Assembly: GCA_036877525.1 (NCBI GenBank)
Contig: JAZGTH010000002.1
Span: 11,777,501-11,841,500, forward strand
Length of the DNA stretch: 64,000 nucleotides
Origin: Chromobotia macracanthus
Lineage: Eukaryota > Chordata > Actinopteri > Cypriniformes > Botiidae
Reading direction: 5' to 3'
In this document: positions 18,640-32,200 of the stretch, in pieces
Layout: each line of letters begins with the position of its first letter
How positions within the stretch are numbered: the stretch's first letter is position 1
Program-made: the position numbers and the translations under genes
The notes under the pieces: model-generated
What the model was told of the DNA's origin: nothing
Database searches by the model: none
Seen by the model: the letters and a program-made list of their open reading frames with translations, nothing else

Positions 18640-19200
18640 CGTTACCTGTGTCTGCTCTCTCCCGATCTCGGTGAAAGCACCGAGATAAATCCGCTTAAGA
18701 GCGACAACACGGCGCTATTTTTACATGATGACAAAGATAGACGTGCGGGATCCGTCGATGCGAAACAAACGCGTCGGGGTTGTAACACAAATCGCATCTT
18801 TTTACGTGCTTTGTGATCGTACGGGTTCGTCTTCAGGGTGAGATGGATAAACGCACTGGATGTTCATTATCTCGTAGCTTTAGCATAGCCGGTAGCCGTC
18901 TGGGCGCAGGGAGAAACGGAAGCCGCTCCCCAGAAGAAGCGGCTGCCGCACCGCAACGCCGGCTGTCGGTTTCGGTTCACACCGTGGTGTGTGCATTTAG
19001 ACAACATACCGTGTGCGGAAGCCTCACGGCCATTGACTTCCGAGCTAAACGTTTCACAGGTGGCCGATCGACGTGTCGTACGGGACGGGTGAGAGCTGAT
19101 CGGAAGTGACTCCAGCTGATGCCAGCGGGACGGGTTTCTCCGGCGATCACGGCGGCTGGTTGCTGCGTAACGCACACGCCCGCCCTCTGCTGGACGGGAG
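18640..19200 (-). promoter_or_regulatory. tab3 CpG island promoter and first non-coding exon
   Basis: Very CpG-rich DNA, unlike its surroundings, with a consensus donor (CACAG|GTAAC on the minus strand) at 18646. The tab3 first exon is therefore probably 18646 to about 19100. The coding exon has its own acceptor at 17853-17854. The transcription start is not visible. Confidence 0.5.
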
Positions 19201-20272
19201 GGTTGAACGAAAACTAAACTAAATGTTTACTTCTTAAAACTTACATTTATCCTCCTTATAACTAATTCAATTTATTTGTTAAACAAGCTGAGAGAGAAAT
19301 GTCACTGTTTTCATTACGCAGCGTTTACAGAAGATCATGACAGGAATAATTGAAACAGGGGCTTCCATACACACAAGCATTGCTTTATAAAGTATAAGTC
19401 AAATACTTTAACACATCTTTTTGATTTGTCATTCTTTTGCATAACTTCACCGTCTAATAATAACATTGTAATTCTGTCAGAAATAATCACAGTTTCGGAA
19501 TAATCACAAATTTGTAAAAAGCTCAGCTACAGATATGATGAGGTGTGGTAATATTACCCAGCTGGGAGAGGGAGGTTGAATTACACTGTAAAACATATTT
19601 TATAATTGTTTAAAGTTTAATAGAAATGGCTGTACAGGTCATTTCAACTAATATTTTTAAATGTTGACTAGTGTTAAGTTTATAGTGCTTCATTTATTTT
19701 GATCATGTAAAGCGTGTTGTCACAACCTCAGTTTTCACACTGTACGACAGGCATTTTTTTATGACAGCTGGTTGCAAATCATAATTATGAAAGTATACGG
19801 AAAAAACTATTCGTGTGCAACAAATAAATGAGGAACTCCAGCTCTGATACAAACAGAGATTTCTGTATTCTGATCATGTTTATTTGGTCTCAAATAGTCT
19901 TAAAACCATAACCCCAGGGTCAATTTTTATGCAATTTTTATGCTATTTTTGCTGCAGTATAAATTCACAGTGGACAGTTGACTTGCTTTTCTATTTGGGA
20001 TCTCTGACACAGATCAGGATTTTAGATCCTGGCGCAGTAATTTGAGATTGATAAGTCAACGGCTTTTCCGAGCTGCTGGGCCACCAGCCAGTTCTCATTT
20101 GTCACAAGCCTTAATTTAGCTTGGCTCTGGAACCTGATAGTGAAGACTTCAGCTATCTGTAAGCAGATATGCAGAGGAAATACAACTCTCTTTAGACCTC
20201 AGTCATAATCACGCATGGATATTGTAATGCTTGATGAACAATACTTTGATGAACACAAGGTTTTTATTTGCT

Positions 20273-20600
20273 CTGAAGGTGGGGAGATTTTTTTCCAGAA
20301 ACATTTTTTTTGTTTATTGAAAGTCTCTTCACATGATGAGAGCAATCAATAAGTGGTCTAAAATATATTTACATAAATATATATCTTCTGTGTAATGCAC
20401 AGATCCATAAAATGTTCATCCAATCATTGTATTCAGTCCGAAGGAGGATGTCCTACTTTCCAGTCAAACTATATAGACGTTCATGTGTTGAAGGAGGCGT
20501 GGCTTTAGAGCACGCTCTGAAGGGAGGGATCTTATGTTTTCAAATCTAGGTTGTTATTGGCTAATGGCTGGTCTCACCAAAATTGTCTACCCTACATTTA
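20273..20600 (+). mobile_element. Repeat family C copy
   Basis: Shares TTTTTCCAGAAAC, TTGAAAGTCTCTTCAC, GTGGCTTTA, GCTCTGAAGGGA and TTGTCTACCCTA with 31386-31595, and the CATTCAGTCCGAA-type block with 52038-52255. No coding capacity. Confidence 0.7.
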
Positions 20601-23600
20601 AGAACAATCATTCATGCTTTTTTGACTTCTGAACAAAATTATAATTAATGTTTATATTATATAAATATATAAAGTATATAATTTCATAAAGTTATAGTTT
20701 TAAGTTATATAGTTTTAGAAAATGCCAGAGTAACTTGTTCGGTTGCCTGTTTCGGCAACTGTGAGAGAAATTTGTTCCTCTGTCTAACCAACTGCAAACT
20801 TTCCATCCTGCCCGGTGTCCTGTGTTAAGATCTGCACCTGTTCTTGTAGTCGAATAAATTTCCAGCTAGGCCAACAGCTGATTTGCTGAGAGAGTGGGCG
20901 AGACAGATAAACAGATAAAGACAAAAGGAAATGGGAAGACAGATTGAAAATAAAACAGGGGGTTTAATTGTCCTAAAGTTATAACTGGGACACCATGTGT
21001 GGCATCTCTCTCTCTGTGGAAGTTGTAGCTTTTCTGTCTGCAGGGATTTTTAATCATCTAGGTTATCTTTATCAGGAAGTCAAGCAAAGTTTTGGACTTT
21101 AAAGTCCAGTAGCCAACAAAGTGTGACATTAATCCTTCGCTCATGACTTCATATTTCATTACACACTGAAACGAGGGATTTCTAACAAGATTTGTGTCAT
21201 ATAAACAATCAATATAGGAAGAGAATCTGATAAAACATTTAAAACATTTTTACATTATTTCCTAATTATAACTAAGATACATTTCAGTTTCGCTAAATAC
21301 ATCAAAGATCATACTATCAAATCATTTTTGTATTTTATTTCCACCATAATATTCCAGTTCAATGGGGCAGCTGCCCAAAAAAAGTGTCACTGGTCACAAC
21401 CTAAGGAAGTGCCAGACCACCTTTTCTCCACCTGCAAAGAGATCCTCCTGCAGCCCCGTTCACCACACTTGGAGCAGTTATTTATGGTACCTCCTACTGC
21501 AGTTTGTCAAGTCATGCCCCTCTAAAAGAAGATACAAGATATAAGGTACTCTCCACCAGCTTTTCAAAACCAAATCAGAATCAAATCAGAATCAGAATCA
21601 ACTTTTTTTTTCCTGTGGGGGGAAAAAAAAAAAAAAAATTTTTTCTTTTTAAAAAGTCTTTGTACATACATATATGAAAGAGAATATAAACTTTTCCCTT
21701 TTTGTGACGCCCCTGGATCAAACATAGTGTTAAAATAATCAAAATATTAAATAAAGATAATCAAGCAATTGATAAAAAATGCAACTTCAGGAAATAAGAA
21801 TGTACTGAAATATCTAGAACAGAGAGGCAAGCATACAGACAGTTACCAGCCAGTGGTGGCACTCATTACTGTTTTACAGCAGTGAGAATGCAGTAAGTAT
21901 TAGCAGCCCTTTAGAAGGGTAACTGTCTCTATAGCTCTGATCTCTACACACAGGTGGGACACTATTTTGAGCTCTACCCTTGTTGTCCCAATTGGTTGCC
22001 CAGACTAGAAAATTTTGGCCCAGGGACTGAAGAAAATATATCTTAAAGGAACGTTCAAATAAAGGGAGAGCGTTAACAGTGTAAAGAAAATGTTTAATTT
22101 ATTATCTCTGTAAAATGGAGTCTTACTTTAACTACAGTCTGCCTCTATTTATTTCCACTTTCACAGTAGGAGGAAAGAAATGGAAGGCTTTGTATGACAC
22201 TGCAAACATCTCATACATCAGAAGTGTGTTGATGGTCCTAAAGCTGTTGGTTAATCCTTTTCAGTCTTCCACAGTGAGTGCCAATGGTGCCCCAGACCAG
22301 AGGAAGAGAGATGCATGCTGGGTATGAGTTCATGTTACAGCGCTGTCCTTCAGGCTGAGGGGGGTTTCCAAACAGCTACAACTGTTTCTGGTGTACACTT
22401 GTACATCATCTGATAACATAATTATGGATAATAGCAATGTGATCACAACAATGAGTAAGTTTCATTTGCAGAAGTTACTACAGGCTGGGGAGGAAGGCAG
22501 ACTCGATCAATTATCTGTTCAAACTGTGCCCAAAATGTATTCATAGTATATAATTAGTCATTAATAATATAAATACAATACATAAATAATGTGTAGCATG
22601 GCATCAGAACACCACAGTAACAAGACAGGTTGTCTGTGATGAGTCAAAGTTATGTATTTGCATTAAAATAATAAGAAGAATCACTGTTATCATTATTTAT
22701 GTTCTTCTTATTGTTATTATACTAATAATAAGAACATCAAACCCAGGACATTTAACATATTTCATCTACTAACATTTTATGTTATTATTTTAATATTGTA
22801 TGAATTCTGGAGGGACCCACTGAGGTATCTGGGTTATCAAACATCTCTATGTGCCTGTGATAAGTGGGTTAGAACTGAACTGACAGGCAACAGACTCTTA
22901 TGATAAAGCCCACTGGCTCACACAGCCAACAATAGCTCTCCGTGTAAACAAGTGCATGTTTATGTGGAAAATATTAATGAAAGCAAACAAACCTCATTGG
23001 TGTTTACGCAAAGCATCTATATATAAGCTATACAAAATATCCACATGGACGATTTGAGTACAATGTCTTTACGAACAATAAGTGACGAACGACTGAACCA
23101 AAGGTTGTTTTAATAACAACAACAGCAATATAATGGAAAGGTAAAATCTTACATGCAATTTTCCTAATAAAAAACAAACATTGTCAAAAACAATTATAGT
23201 GTCAAAATGATTATAAAGTGGTGTAAAAGAGATTCACTATCAGAGATAAAGGGACATATGTGGTGCGACAGCTGAGGCCGTCAGCCGGTGGCGTGTGTGG
23301 AATGCGGTGGATGGAGAGGGGCAAAGTTATTTTTATTGAGAGCTCTCACCGTTAGCCAACTGCGCTCATTTGACTCTCTGTCGCACGGGGAGAGAAGACT
23401 GTACCTGTGCTCTGGGAATTTAGATCTGACTGAATCATTGTCAAGGCCATTGAGAATTAGGAGAAAAAAATTGATGAAAGAAGTGGGGAGAATATCACTA
23501 CAAAGAAGGTAAGATATTTCTGGTTATGCTTATTGAAGTTAGGAATTTTATAAACCAAAAAACTGGAGGACGCAACTTTTCCAAAGGGCCACAGGCAGAT

Positions 23601-24086
23601 GAGGGCCTGAGGTGTATTTCAAAGTTTGACCTTATATCACAGAATAAACTGCTGATATTTAGAAAGACAAATTATTGTATTGGTTTCTTTTTACAGTAAA
23701 TTTCAAAATTATAAGTGCAGACATTTTAATTGAAGAAACACTGTTAAAAGACAAATATGTGACTTTGTTATCCAATGTTATATCTGAGAATGTTTAATCA
23801 AATATTGTTTGCCCCAAAAGTCATTTTAGCTTAAATACATGGGTATCTAAGCAATACTTGGCAAATACTGTTCACCCGAAAACATTTACTCAGCAAGCTC
23901 TGAAACCTTAGATGAAGACTGAGTCTAACTATGAATCAAGCTGTTCAGCTAGCAGAGTATAACCAGGTTATGGTTAGTGATTTAATGTCAAAAGTACCCT
24001 GAAAACTGGTGGATGCCTAAAATTAATCGCATTTCAAATATATTGGAAATGTAATTTTAGACATTTATAAAATGATGGGTTGTTTC

Positions 24087-24189
24087 AACCCATGGCTGGG
24101 TAAAATATGGACTTATCCAACCACTGGGTTAAATTAACCTATAGAAAAGTGTAGGTTGGGTTTGTCCATATTTTACCCAACCATGGGTT
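24087..24189. repeat. 26-bp inverted repeat (hairpin element)
   Basis: Arm 24087-24112 is the reverse complement of 24164-24189 with one mismatch, separated by 51 bp. The arms begin AACCCATGG and end ATATGGAC. This resembles a short palindromic MITE. An AT run follows at about 24213. Confidence 0.8.
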
Positions 24190-24763
24190 AAACCAGCGGT
24201 TTTTTAGAGTGTATATATATATATATACTGGTGGGAAAACCAACCTGTAACACTTTGTGTTGTGAGGGGCCATTTTGTCTATGTCATTTTCTAACAGTGA
24301 GGTGTGCTCAGTTAGTCAGTATTAGTCAGAGTCTGTTAGTAAAAAGTGCATTAGCATGAATACCAGAAGAGAGTGACTATGCATTGCAGTTTAGAAGATT
24401 ACCTGTAATTCAGTCACTGTGGGGTATATAAGATGTAGTAGACATGAAGTATACAAAAATTGAGATTATGCGTATCTGCATGGGTTAATTTTACCTGTTT
24501 TCTGGGATTATAAGGATATCAGATGTGAAATGTAATGAAACAATACACATAAAATACTCATAACACAAAGAACTTGTTTCACATAACCTTTAAATTTAGA
24601 CAATGTAGCTAATTTGATGTCGTACTTCTGCATTGTAGTAGACAAAGCACTTTACATAAAGAACATGTAAAATATTTTTTGCACGCTGTTATTGGTTATT
24701 AGTCAGGGGTCTCATGTGGCATCTGGGTGCTGACCCCTTCTCAGTCTCAACTCATATCTCCAG

Positions 24764-24812
24764 TTAAAAATAGCCAATCACATGGTCAGACTGAGAGTGG
24801 GGTTAAAATTAG
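24764..24812 (+). promoter_or_regulatory. putative nexn muscle promoter: two MEF2-like boxes and a CCAAT word
   Basis: TTAAAAATAG (24764-24773) and TTAAAATTAG (24803-24812) both fit the MEF2 consensus YTAWWWWTAR. CCAATCA directly follows the first. They lie about 1 kb before the first nexn coding exon. MEF2 control of sarcomere genes is well known; the use of these boxes is inferred. Confidence 0.4.
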
Positions 24813-25203
24813 GGCTGGTGGAGGTCCCTCTTCACATGCATTCAGCTCTTCTCTTGTGGACCACTTTTGCAGTTTCTTATGCACATTATTTAGGACTCAA
24901 AGATGGATTTATGAACATTTTTTAACATTTTAATGTAAACAAGTAAAGATATTTAGAATCTTAGGTTCTTGCATAAATGTGAACATCTAAAAATGAAGAC
25001 GATAGCAAAAACATGCATTGTCCCCACAATGTCAGAAAAGTCAACACCATAAGATATTCCGAGTATAATACAATTAATTGTTATTCCCCAAAAGTAATCT
25101 GTTATCTAGGTTAGTCAACAAAACATTTTTTTACATTGTGTAAGACAATGATCACCAGGTCACCTAATAATGTTACAATAATCATTTAACATTCATATCC
25201 GAT

Positions 25204-25491
25204 TTAAAGCTGCAATCCGTAACTTCTTTGGGTTAAAGAGGAACAAAAATCAGTTATTGAGCAAGTACATAATAGATCTGTGTTCAACACAATCTCTTAC
25301 CATGATTCACAACAATACATTTATAATAATGATTTATAATTTGAGCTGTCAGGTCTGATTTCCCAGGAAATGTCAGATTGGCTTCATTTGACTTCAAGAT
25401 GTATAAAGAAAAGTTTTTGAAGTAACCTGCAATTTTATGTTGTAAACAGAGATGGCGGTAGAGAGGCAAAAGTTATGGATTGCAGCTTTAG
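25204..25491 (-). mobile_element. Repeat family B (AAAGCTGCAAT MITE)
   Basis: Ends TTAAAGCTGCAATCCGTAAC and AGTTATGGATTGCAGCTTTA are inverted copies. The inside holds TCAGTTATTGAGCAAGTACAT and GAGATGGCGGTAGAGAGGC, shared with 12031 and 51043. Confidence 0.88.
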
Positions 25492-25529
25492 TGCAATAGA
25501 TGCATTTCTGTATGCACCCTTCTCTTTAA

Positions 25530-25675
25530 CATTTATTTATTTGGCAGACACTGTTTATCCAAGCAACCTACAATGCATTCAAGCTATACATTTTTAAATA
25601 GACCTGTTCCCTGGGATTTAAACCTATGAATCTGCCATTGCATATCACTGTGCTCTATTAGCTGAGCTACAGGAA
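25530..25675 (-). mobile_element. tRNA-derived SINE, reverse orientation
   Basis: Reading the minus strand: CTGTAGCTCAGCTAATAGAGC (A box), a decayed B box, then the GTAGGTTGCTTGGATAAACAG core near 25545-25575. It lies shortly upstream of the first nexn coding exon. Confidence 0.8.
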
Positions 25676-25816
25676 CATGGAAAAAACACAATTTACTATA
25701 AACATTCCTTTGCAATCAATGCAATGTGATCTCGCTGATAATACCTTTCTCCCAATGTCAGTTTCAACTGACGAATCCTGCAACAGACCCTTTCACTGTG
25801 TCTGAGAACCAGTAAC

Positions 25817-26211
25817 ATGACTGAGGTGATGAGCATGACGGATGCGTCAACAGACCTGATGCACAGAAACGACACAGATAACACAAACGACACGGTGAAT
25901 GAAATGGAGAACACGACCAAAGACAAAAAACACAAGAGACCGGGCTCGGCTGAAGTGACTGGCAGAAGTTGCACGACTGAAGATGTGGAGATGAACGATG
26001 CATCAGAAAAACCACAGAAGACCAAGTTACCAGAGAATAAAAAGGACACAGAGGAGACAAAGACCACTGGAAGAGCAAGGAAACGAGAGAGGGTTCAAAA
26101 AGCTGATGATGCAAACATCACTCAGGTGGATAATATGAATGATGTGGCTGATGAATCACATGATGTGGCAAATATGTCAGAGGTGGCCCTTAAACAAGAG
26201 GTACGAGAAGC

Positions 26212-26283
<72 letters not shown>

Positions 26284-29200
26284 GCTGCCTTAAACTTTTA
26301 AGTTCAATCAACTTTGCTTTACAAGTAATTTCAACATAATATTTTAAATCGTGACTGGTGTAACTTAAGACATTTTTAACTATAAGTTACAACAACTTAA
26401 CACCAGTCAAGATTAAAAATAGTAAGTTGAAATGACTTGGGCAGCCAAGTTCCCTGATATATTTATTTATATATATAATTATATTTAATTTTCTATTCCC
26501 AAAACAATAATAATGCTAACTTTTCCACTTTTCTGTCAATAAGAATTAGCACATTTTCTATTCCTGTTTACTAACATTCTTCATTATTTTCTTTTTAATC
26601 TCTTTTCTGAAGAAACTGCTTAAAACGTCCAAGCCTGTACAGAGAAGTTATGTTCCCAAGTTGGGCAAAGAAGATGTAAAGAATAAGTTTGAGGCCATGC
26701 AGAAAGCTAGAGAGGAGAGAAACCAAAAGAGAAGTCAGGAAGAGCAGAAGAAACGCAGGGAACAGTACATTAAAGAGCGAGAGTACAGTCGCAAGAAGCA
26801 AATGGTCAGTACAGAAACCTTCCCAGCATCCTCCGATTGCACTGGCTTAGAGAAAATCTTACATTAATTTCTTAATATATTCTAAAAACTGAGAGGTACA
26901 AACTCAAACATGTGTGTGTTTGTTGTTGCATGCATTAACTGATGCTGCTACACCCTTGGTCCTCTTTTGTCTTGAGGTTAATGAAGATTGTGCCCGTTAA
27001 TGTTTAACTAAGATCGGGCATCAATGTAGCCTGTCTCCAAGCATTTAAAAGGATATACACAAACCTTCTTACAAAAAAGCCTTTAATCAGTGAAACCCCC
27101 ATGAACCAATATCTGTTGCATGCTCACTACTGATCCCCTGCCTATGTCACACTGGATGGTCCAATCAGCATCCTCCCCTGTAGGTCATATGTGCTTGTCT
27201 TACAAGGATTAAGATCTGCTTGGCTTGCTCTGACCAACATGGCTTCTGATCCAGGATAAAACCTCACCACCTCTCTGTCTGATCCCGCACAGATAAAGGA
27301 ACTTCTCGCCTCTAGCGACGAAGAGGAGGAGGTGAAGCCGACTAAGATAGAGAAATCATACGTCCCCAAGATTACAGGTAGGGCCAAACGAGACAAAGGT
27401 GGGATTTATATATTTGATTCTGGAGCAATAGACTGGGGAGTAATCATTGCAGGAACACATTAATCCTGTCACTGACACCAGCTGTCGTTCTTCTGTCCAT
27501 CCTTAGGCAGCGTAAAGGGGAAGTTTGCAGAGATGGAGAAACAGAGGCAGGAGGAGGAGAGGAAAAGAACAGAAGGGGAGAGAAAGAAACGGGCTGCACA
27601 GGAGGCCATAGAGAAGGCCAAGATTCAGAAAGAGTTGGCCAAGAGAGCCGAGGAGGTGAGTCAGTGTGTCACGAAAACATACTGTGACTGTAAGAACTGT
27701 GGAGGACTGTACGAACTGCAGTCAGCCGCGTTATCAGATTTACTGTTAGAAAACCTGCACCAAAAGTATCCGCAATGACTCAGGCAATCTAACAGTGTAA
27801 GTCCAGTCAAAGGCATGGAAGTACAGTACAGTTCAGATAGCATGAAATCAAAGTAATGGCTCTTGAAGTGACAGGCAACATTAAAAAAACATTTGTAACT
27901 GTAATTTGTTTCATTGAGAACAGATATACAATAGTATCCTTCTTACTGAACAGATGTGTGCCTATATGATCAAATTAAAAGTTGGACAGAACACAAAACT
28001 GTGAAAGCATAGTTAAATAATCTTATATTTCTATGTTTTTTATATAAAGATAAATTGTTTAGGTACATTCTGACTGTACAAATTGTTGTACGTCTTGTGT
28101 CTCTTTATAGTTAGACTATATACAACTATATATATTTTTATACACACACTATAGATATACTATATATGTATGTATTGTAATGATTATTTGAATTAATCTC
28201 CAAATGGCTGAAATGTCTACATGTCTATTCTACAACGGTGGTAAATTAGGAAAACAGCCCACTTTCTGGAGCCAGAGTTAACAAGCATGAACAACATGTG
28301 ACTGGCAACTGTTTCCCACACCACTTGCAGTCTGTGCTCATGGACTGAATTAGCAGCCTCATATCTCTGTCTAGTATGACACAAATGGAAGCAACTGCGC
28401 CAAAAGAATGTCCTCTGCTGTCAGGCCTTATCTGAGCCTGTCTGAGTGTTTGTGCACAACGGCAAAAATGTAGCAGGTCAAAGCATTACAAATTCAACCT
28501 CAAATTCATTATTGCTCCAGATTAAAGCTCACACACGTTTGAGGTTTTCAAAAATCATAAAAACAGGAAGTTATTATAGCCTTTCTAATACAGTAACAAT
28601 ATTTTAGTACGATGTGTGTTGATTTTAATGATGAGACCCCAGCTAACAATTTTAGGTTGTAATAATGTTTCTCTAATGTTTAGAGAATGTTAGCCAATGT
28701 TTTGAGAACATTCCCTGTTAGCTGGGACTGATCTGTATGCATATTGGTTTTCTTTTATGAGATCACAATGTTTTATTGTAGATGTTATGATACATGTTAC
28801 AATGACAAAAGAATTTTATCCTACAAATCGTGTCACAGGATGGTGATGACAGTATTTTGGTGAGAGTGGTTCCTGCAAAATCACAAAAACAACCTGGAAA
28901 GATCAAGATAAACTTTGAAGATATGGAAAAGAGCCGAGAAGATGAACTAAAGAAGCGCACAGAGGAAGAGAAGAAGAAGAGATACGATGAAAACCGGCGG
29001 TCTTTCCGTGAAGCCAAGAGCCGTTCCATGGTGGAACAGGTGAAAGATTCTGCTGCATCTGGACCTGACATCAGTGATAACTGTAGAATACAATAATGCT
29101 TCATATGACATTTTGTAAATATTAAAAAAATAAATCTTGATTTCCATCTTTTTCAAAGCTGGAGGATGTAGAGTCTCCACTTAAACAGAAGGAACAGGTG

Positions 29201-32200
29201 ACTCCTGGAAAACTGCGCCTGACCTTTGAAGAGCAGGAGAAGGAGAGACAGGAGCAGCAGAGAAAACAGGCAGAGGAGGAGGCCAGACGCAGACTGGAGG
29301 AGGAGAAAAAAGCCTTTGAGGAGGCCAAGCTGGGCATGGTGGGCATTTTCAACAGCAGATAGACCGGGGCTAGTCACAGTTTTTATTCCAGTATTTGTCT
29401 ATTTTAGGAAACATTGTTAGTAATGAATTGTTTAAATATATACAGTTTAAAATGCATAAGTAAAACCCTTTTCCTGAAAGCACAGTTTAACTTTTCATTT
29501 AAAATCAGTTCTGGTTTTACTGTGTTCAGTTGTTTAAGCTGTAGAATAAAAATATGATGATGTAGCTATACACGTACACTTCATCCCAGGTTGAGGACGA
29601 TGAAGACAGTCAGGGCACCTCAGGGGAAAAGGAAGAAATCAGGCCTGGTAAACTGCGACTCAGCTTTGAGGAACTAGAGAGACAGAGGCTGGAGGAAGAA
29701 CATAAACGAGTGGAGGAAGAAAGAAAAAGGCGCATCGAAGAAGAGAGGAAGGCCTTCGCTGAGGCCAGAAAGAGCATGGTCAGTTCATTCATGCATTTGA
29801 AGACATTTACTGTACACAAAACAACTAAAAAGTACGAGAGTAATATATTGTTTTCTGTTGGACATGTTCTGCAGTACAATTGTGGTATTCTTTAATCTAC
29901 CTTGACATTACCGTAGTAAACACAGTATATTTAAAAACAAAATCAAATTACCATCTGATACCGTCAGTTTACTACGCTAACTCCACAGTTCTTCTTTGTT
30001 TCCACAGTACCTCTTAGATATAAATCAGAATGATTATAGATTTGTTTTTAGTTTCATTGAAGTATTAATATTTTGAATGTAGTTAAATGTTTTAGCAATT
30101 TTATTATGTGCCTTTGCCTTAATTTCTTTTTTAATATTGCTATATAAATTTAATTTTTTCAGTTCTAGCTTTAGTTCAATTTATTTCTAGTTAATAATTT
30201 TAGTTCCTCAGTTTAAACTTATTTTGGTTTTCGATTTTTCTAATTTTCATTTAGGTTAAGTTTTGCAAATACTATTTATGTCTGTTTTATTTGATTTCAG
30301 TTAACAGAAATGTTTTAATAGTTTTAGTGAACTATAATAACTTTGATATAAATTGCTCACTGATGTTACAAAAAGTCATAGAGAATGTGTATGAATAAAA
30401 TGTAACACCCACAATCTGAGATAAAGATAAAGTTTGCTGACTTGGCATGGTGGTGCATCTTAGCTGGAAATCAGAGCAAACTCTGACTCACTTTCCTCAA
30501 ACCTAATCTGTTCGCTGTCAGATTGTAAATAATGACGACGACATCTTGCTGGCCATGATAAACACCGAAGGGGCCAAACCTGGGAAGCTGGCCATCAGCT
30601 TTGAGGATCTAGAAAGACAGAGACAAGAAGAAGAGCAGAAGAAGAAAGAGGAAGAGGCCAAAAGACGGCTAGAAGAGGAAAAAAGACTTTTCGCAGAAGC
30701 TCGCAAGAACATGGTAGGACCATGAGATGTACAAAGTGTCTGTTTGCATGTGGTAATGTTTTGCACTAATTCATGTCACCAATTAAACTACATCTCATAC
30801 AATCATAAATGGACTTACATTTAGTATATATAATATTCCGGTAATTCAGAAATTGCTGTTCTGATAATTAATATGCTGTGTCATGAACCTACATTGTGCT
30901 GCATGTTTTGTAATACAATCTGCTTATATATTTATATCATCTGAGCACATGTTGTCAGTTTACCAACTGTTAACAAGTGGAAGTTTTAATGCATACCTTA
31001 GGTCTCTAATTCAAAACTTAACCAATTAACTACAAATGTGATCACAGCACATGTTCAAAAGCCCAGTGTGCTCAAATGGTATACATGCATTGCTTGTTTG
31101 TTATGCTCTTCACATTGTGTCTTTAAGAGTCCAGGACGGGATCAGGATAATATGGAGTATGGAGATGAAGAAGTAAGAACGTTTTTTAAATGGAAAACTC
31201 TAAGCTGCTGAAGAGCACTGCCACATTTATAATGATACTGCACAAAAAGAAAAAGATTAATAAAAGATTAAAGATTAAAAAATTAAAGACACATTCTTAA
31301 CAAATGTTTGTGCCAAAAATCGTTTCATTTAGTTTGCATGATTTTTCCATCTTCTGTATGACTCTTAGAATTAAACATGGAGTTAAAGGTAGTGTAGGCG
31401 ATATTTTTCCAGAAACGTTTTTTATTTTGCTGGTTGAAAGTCTCTTCACGCCCCGAATGCAATGACAGAATGTCCTGCTTGTGTTTTGGAGAAGGTGTGG
31501 CTTTAAAGAGCGCTCTGAAGGGACGGTGGGATCTTATGCTTTTAAATGTAGTGTACTATTGCTAGCCTCTCCAAAATTGCCTACCCTATCTTAAAAAAAA
31601 ACTGTTGACAAAAGCGATGTTTTGCTGCTCTCATGCATGGTATGCTGGTCTGTAGTTCAGCTGCTCCATCCTTCATTAACCTTTTTGTTGCATGTAAATG
31701 CAAAAATGCATTTACGTATTTTTAACTGGTAAATACAACAAAGATAATGATACAAACAAGATTTTTTGCAGCATCACTATTTTCAAATATTCTTACCGAA
31801 AAGAATTAGACATGGTCAGAATTATATTATAATATAAAATTTATAAAGAACTTGGTTATAAGTGAATACCTCTGCCATCTAACTTCAGTCTGTCAGTGTA
31901 ATTATACTGCGCATCTATTAATACCTATGAAAAATACTGACATATTTTATGTTATATAAAAGGACTATGTGTGAAATAGATAAACACTTCATAACTTATG
32001 AAATGTATATGGAATATGTCCATATGCAGCTGTTTAAGGATTGAACCAGAATGTAATCAAGTGTGTGTGTCACATACTGGCCACAGGTGCAAGATGATGA
32101 TGACACTCTGGTACGGACAGAGTCACAGGAAGCATTGCATCCTGGGAAACTCGAGATCAACTTTGAGGAGATGCTAAAGATGAAAGAAGAGGAAGAAAGG

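Larger units (their letters stand above)
19200..24700. other. intergenic, tab3 to nexn
   Basis: About 5.5 kb without a supported gene. Seen: a family C repeat (20273-20600), poly-A/T low complexity near 21600-21640, and a hairpin element (24087-24189). An open stretch at 23288-23511 ends in a good donor (AAG|GTAAGA) and could be an untranslated first exon of nexn, but nothing else supports it. Confidence 0.5.

Noticed and set aside
23288..23512. 74-codon open frame as a coding exon
   Set aside because: It ends at a good donor but the peptide is unrecognised and no joining frame to nexn was found; it is noted only as a possible untranslated exon.
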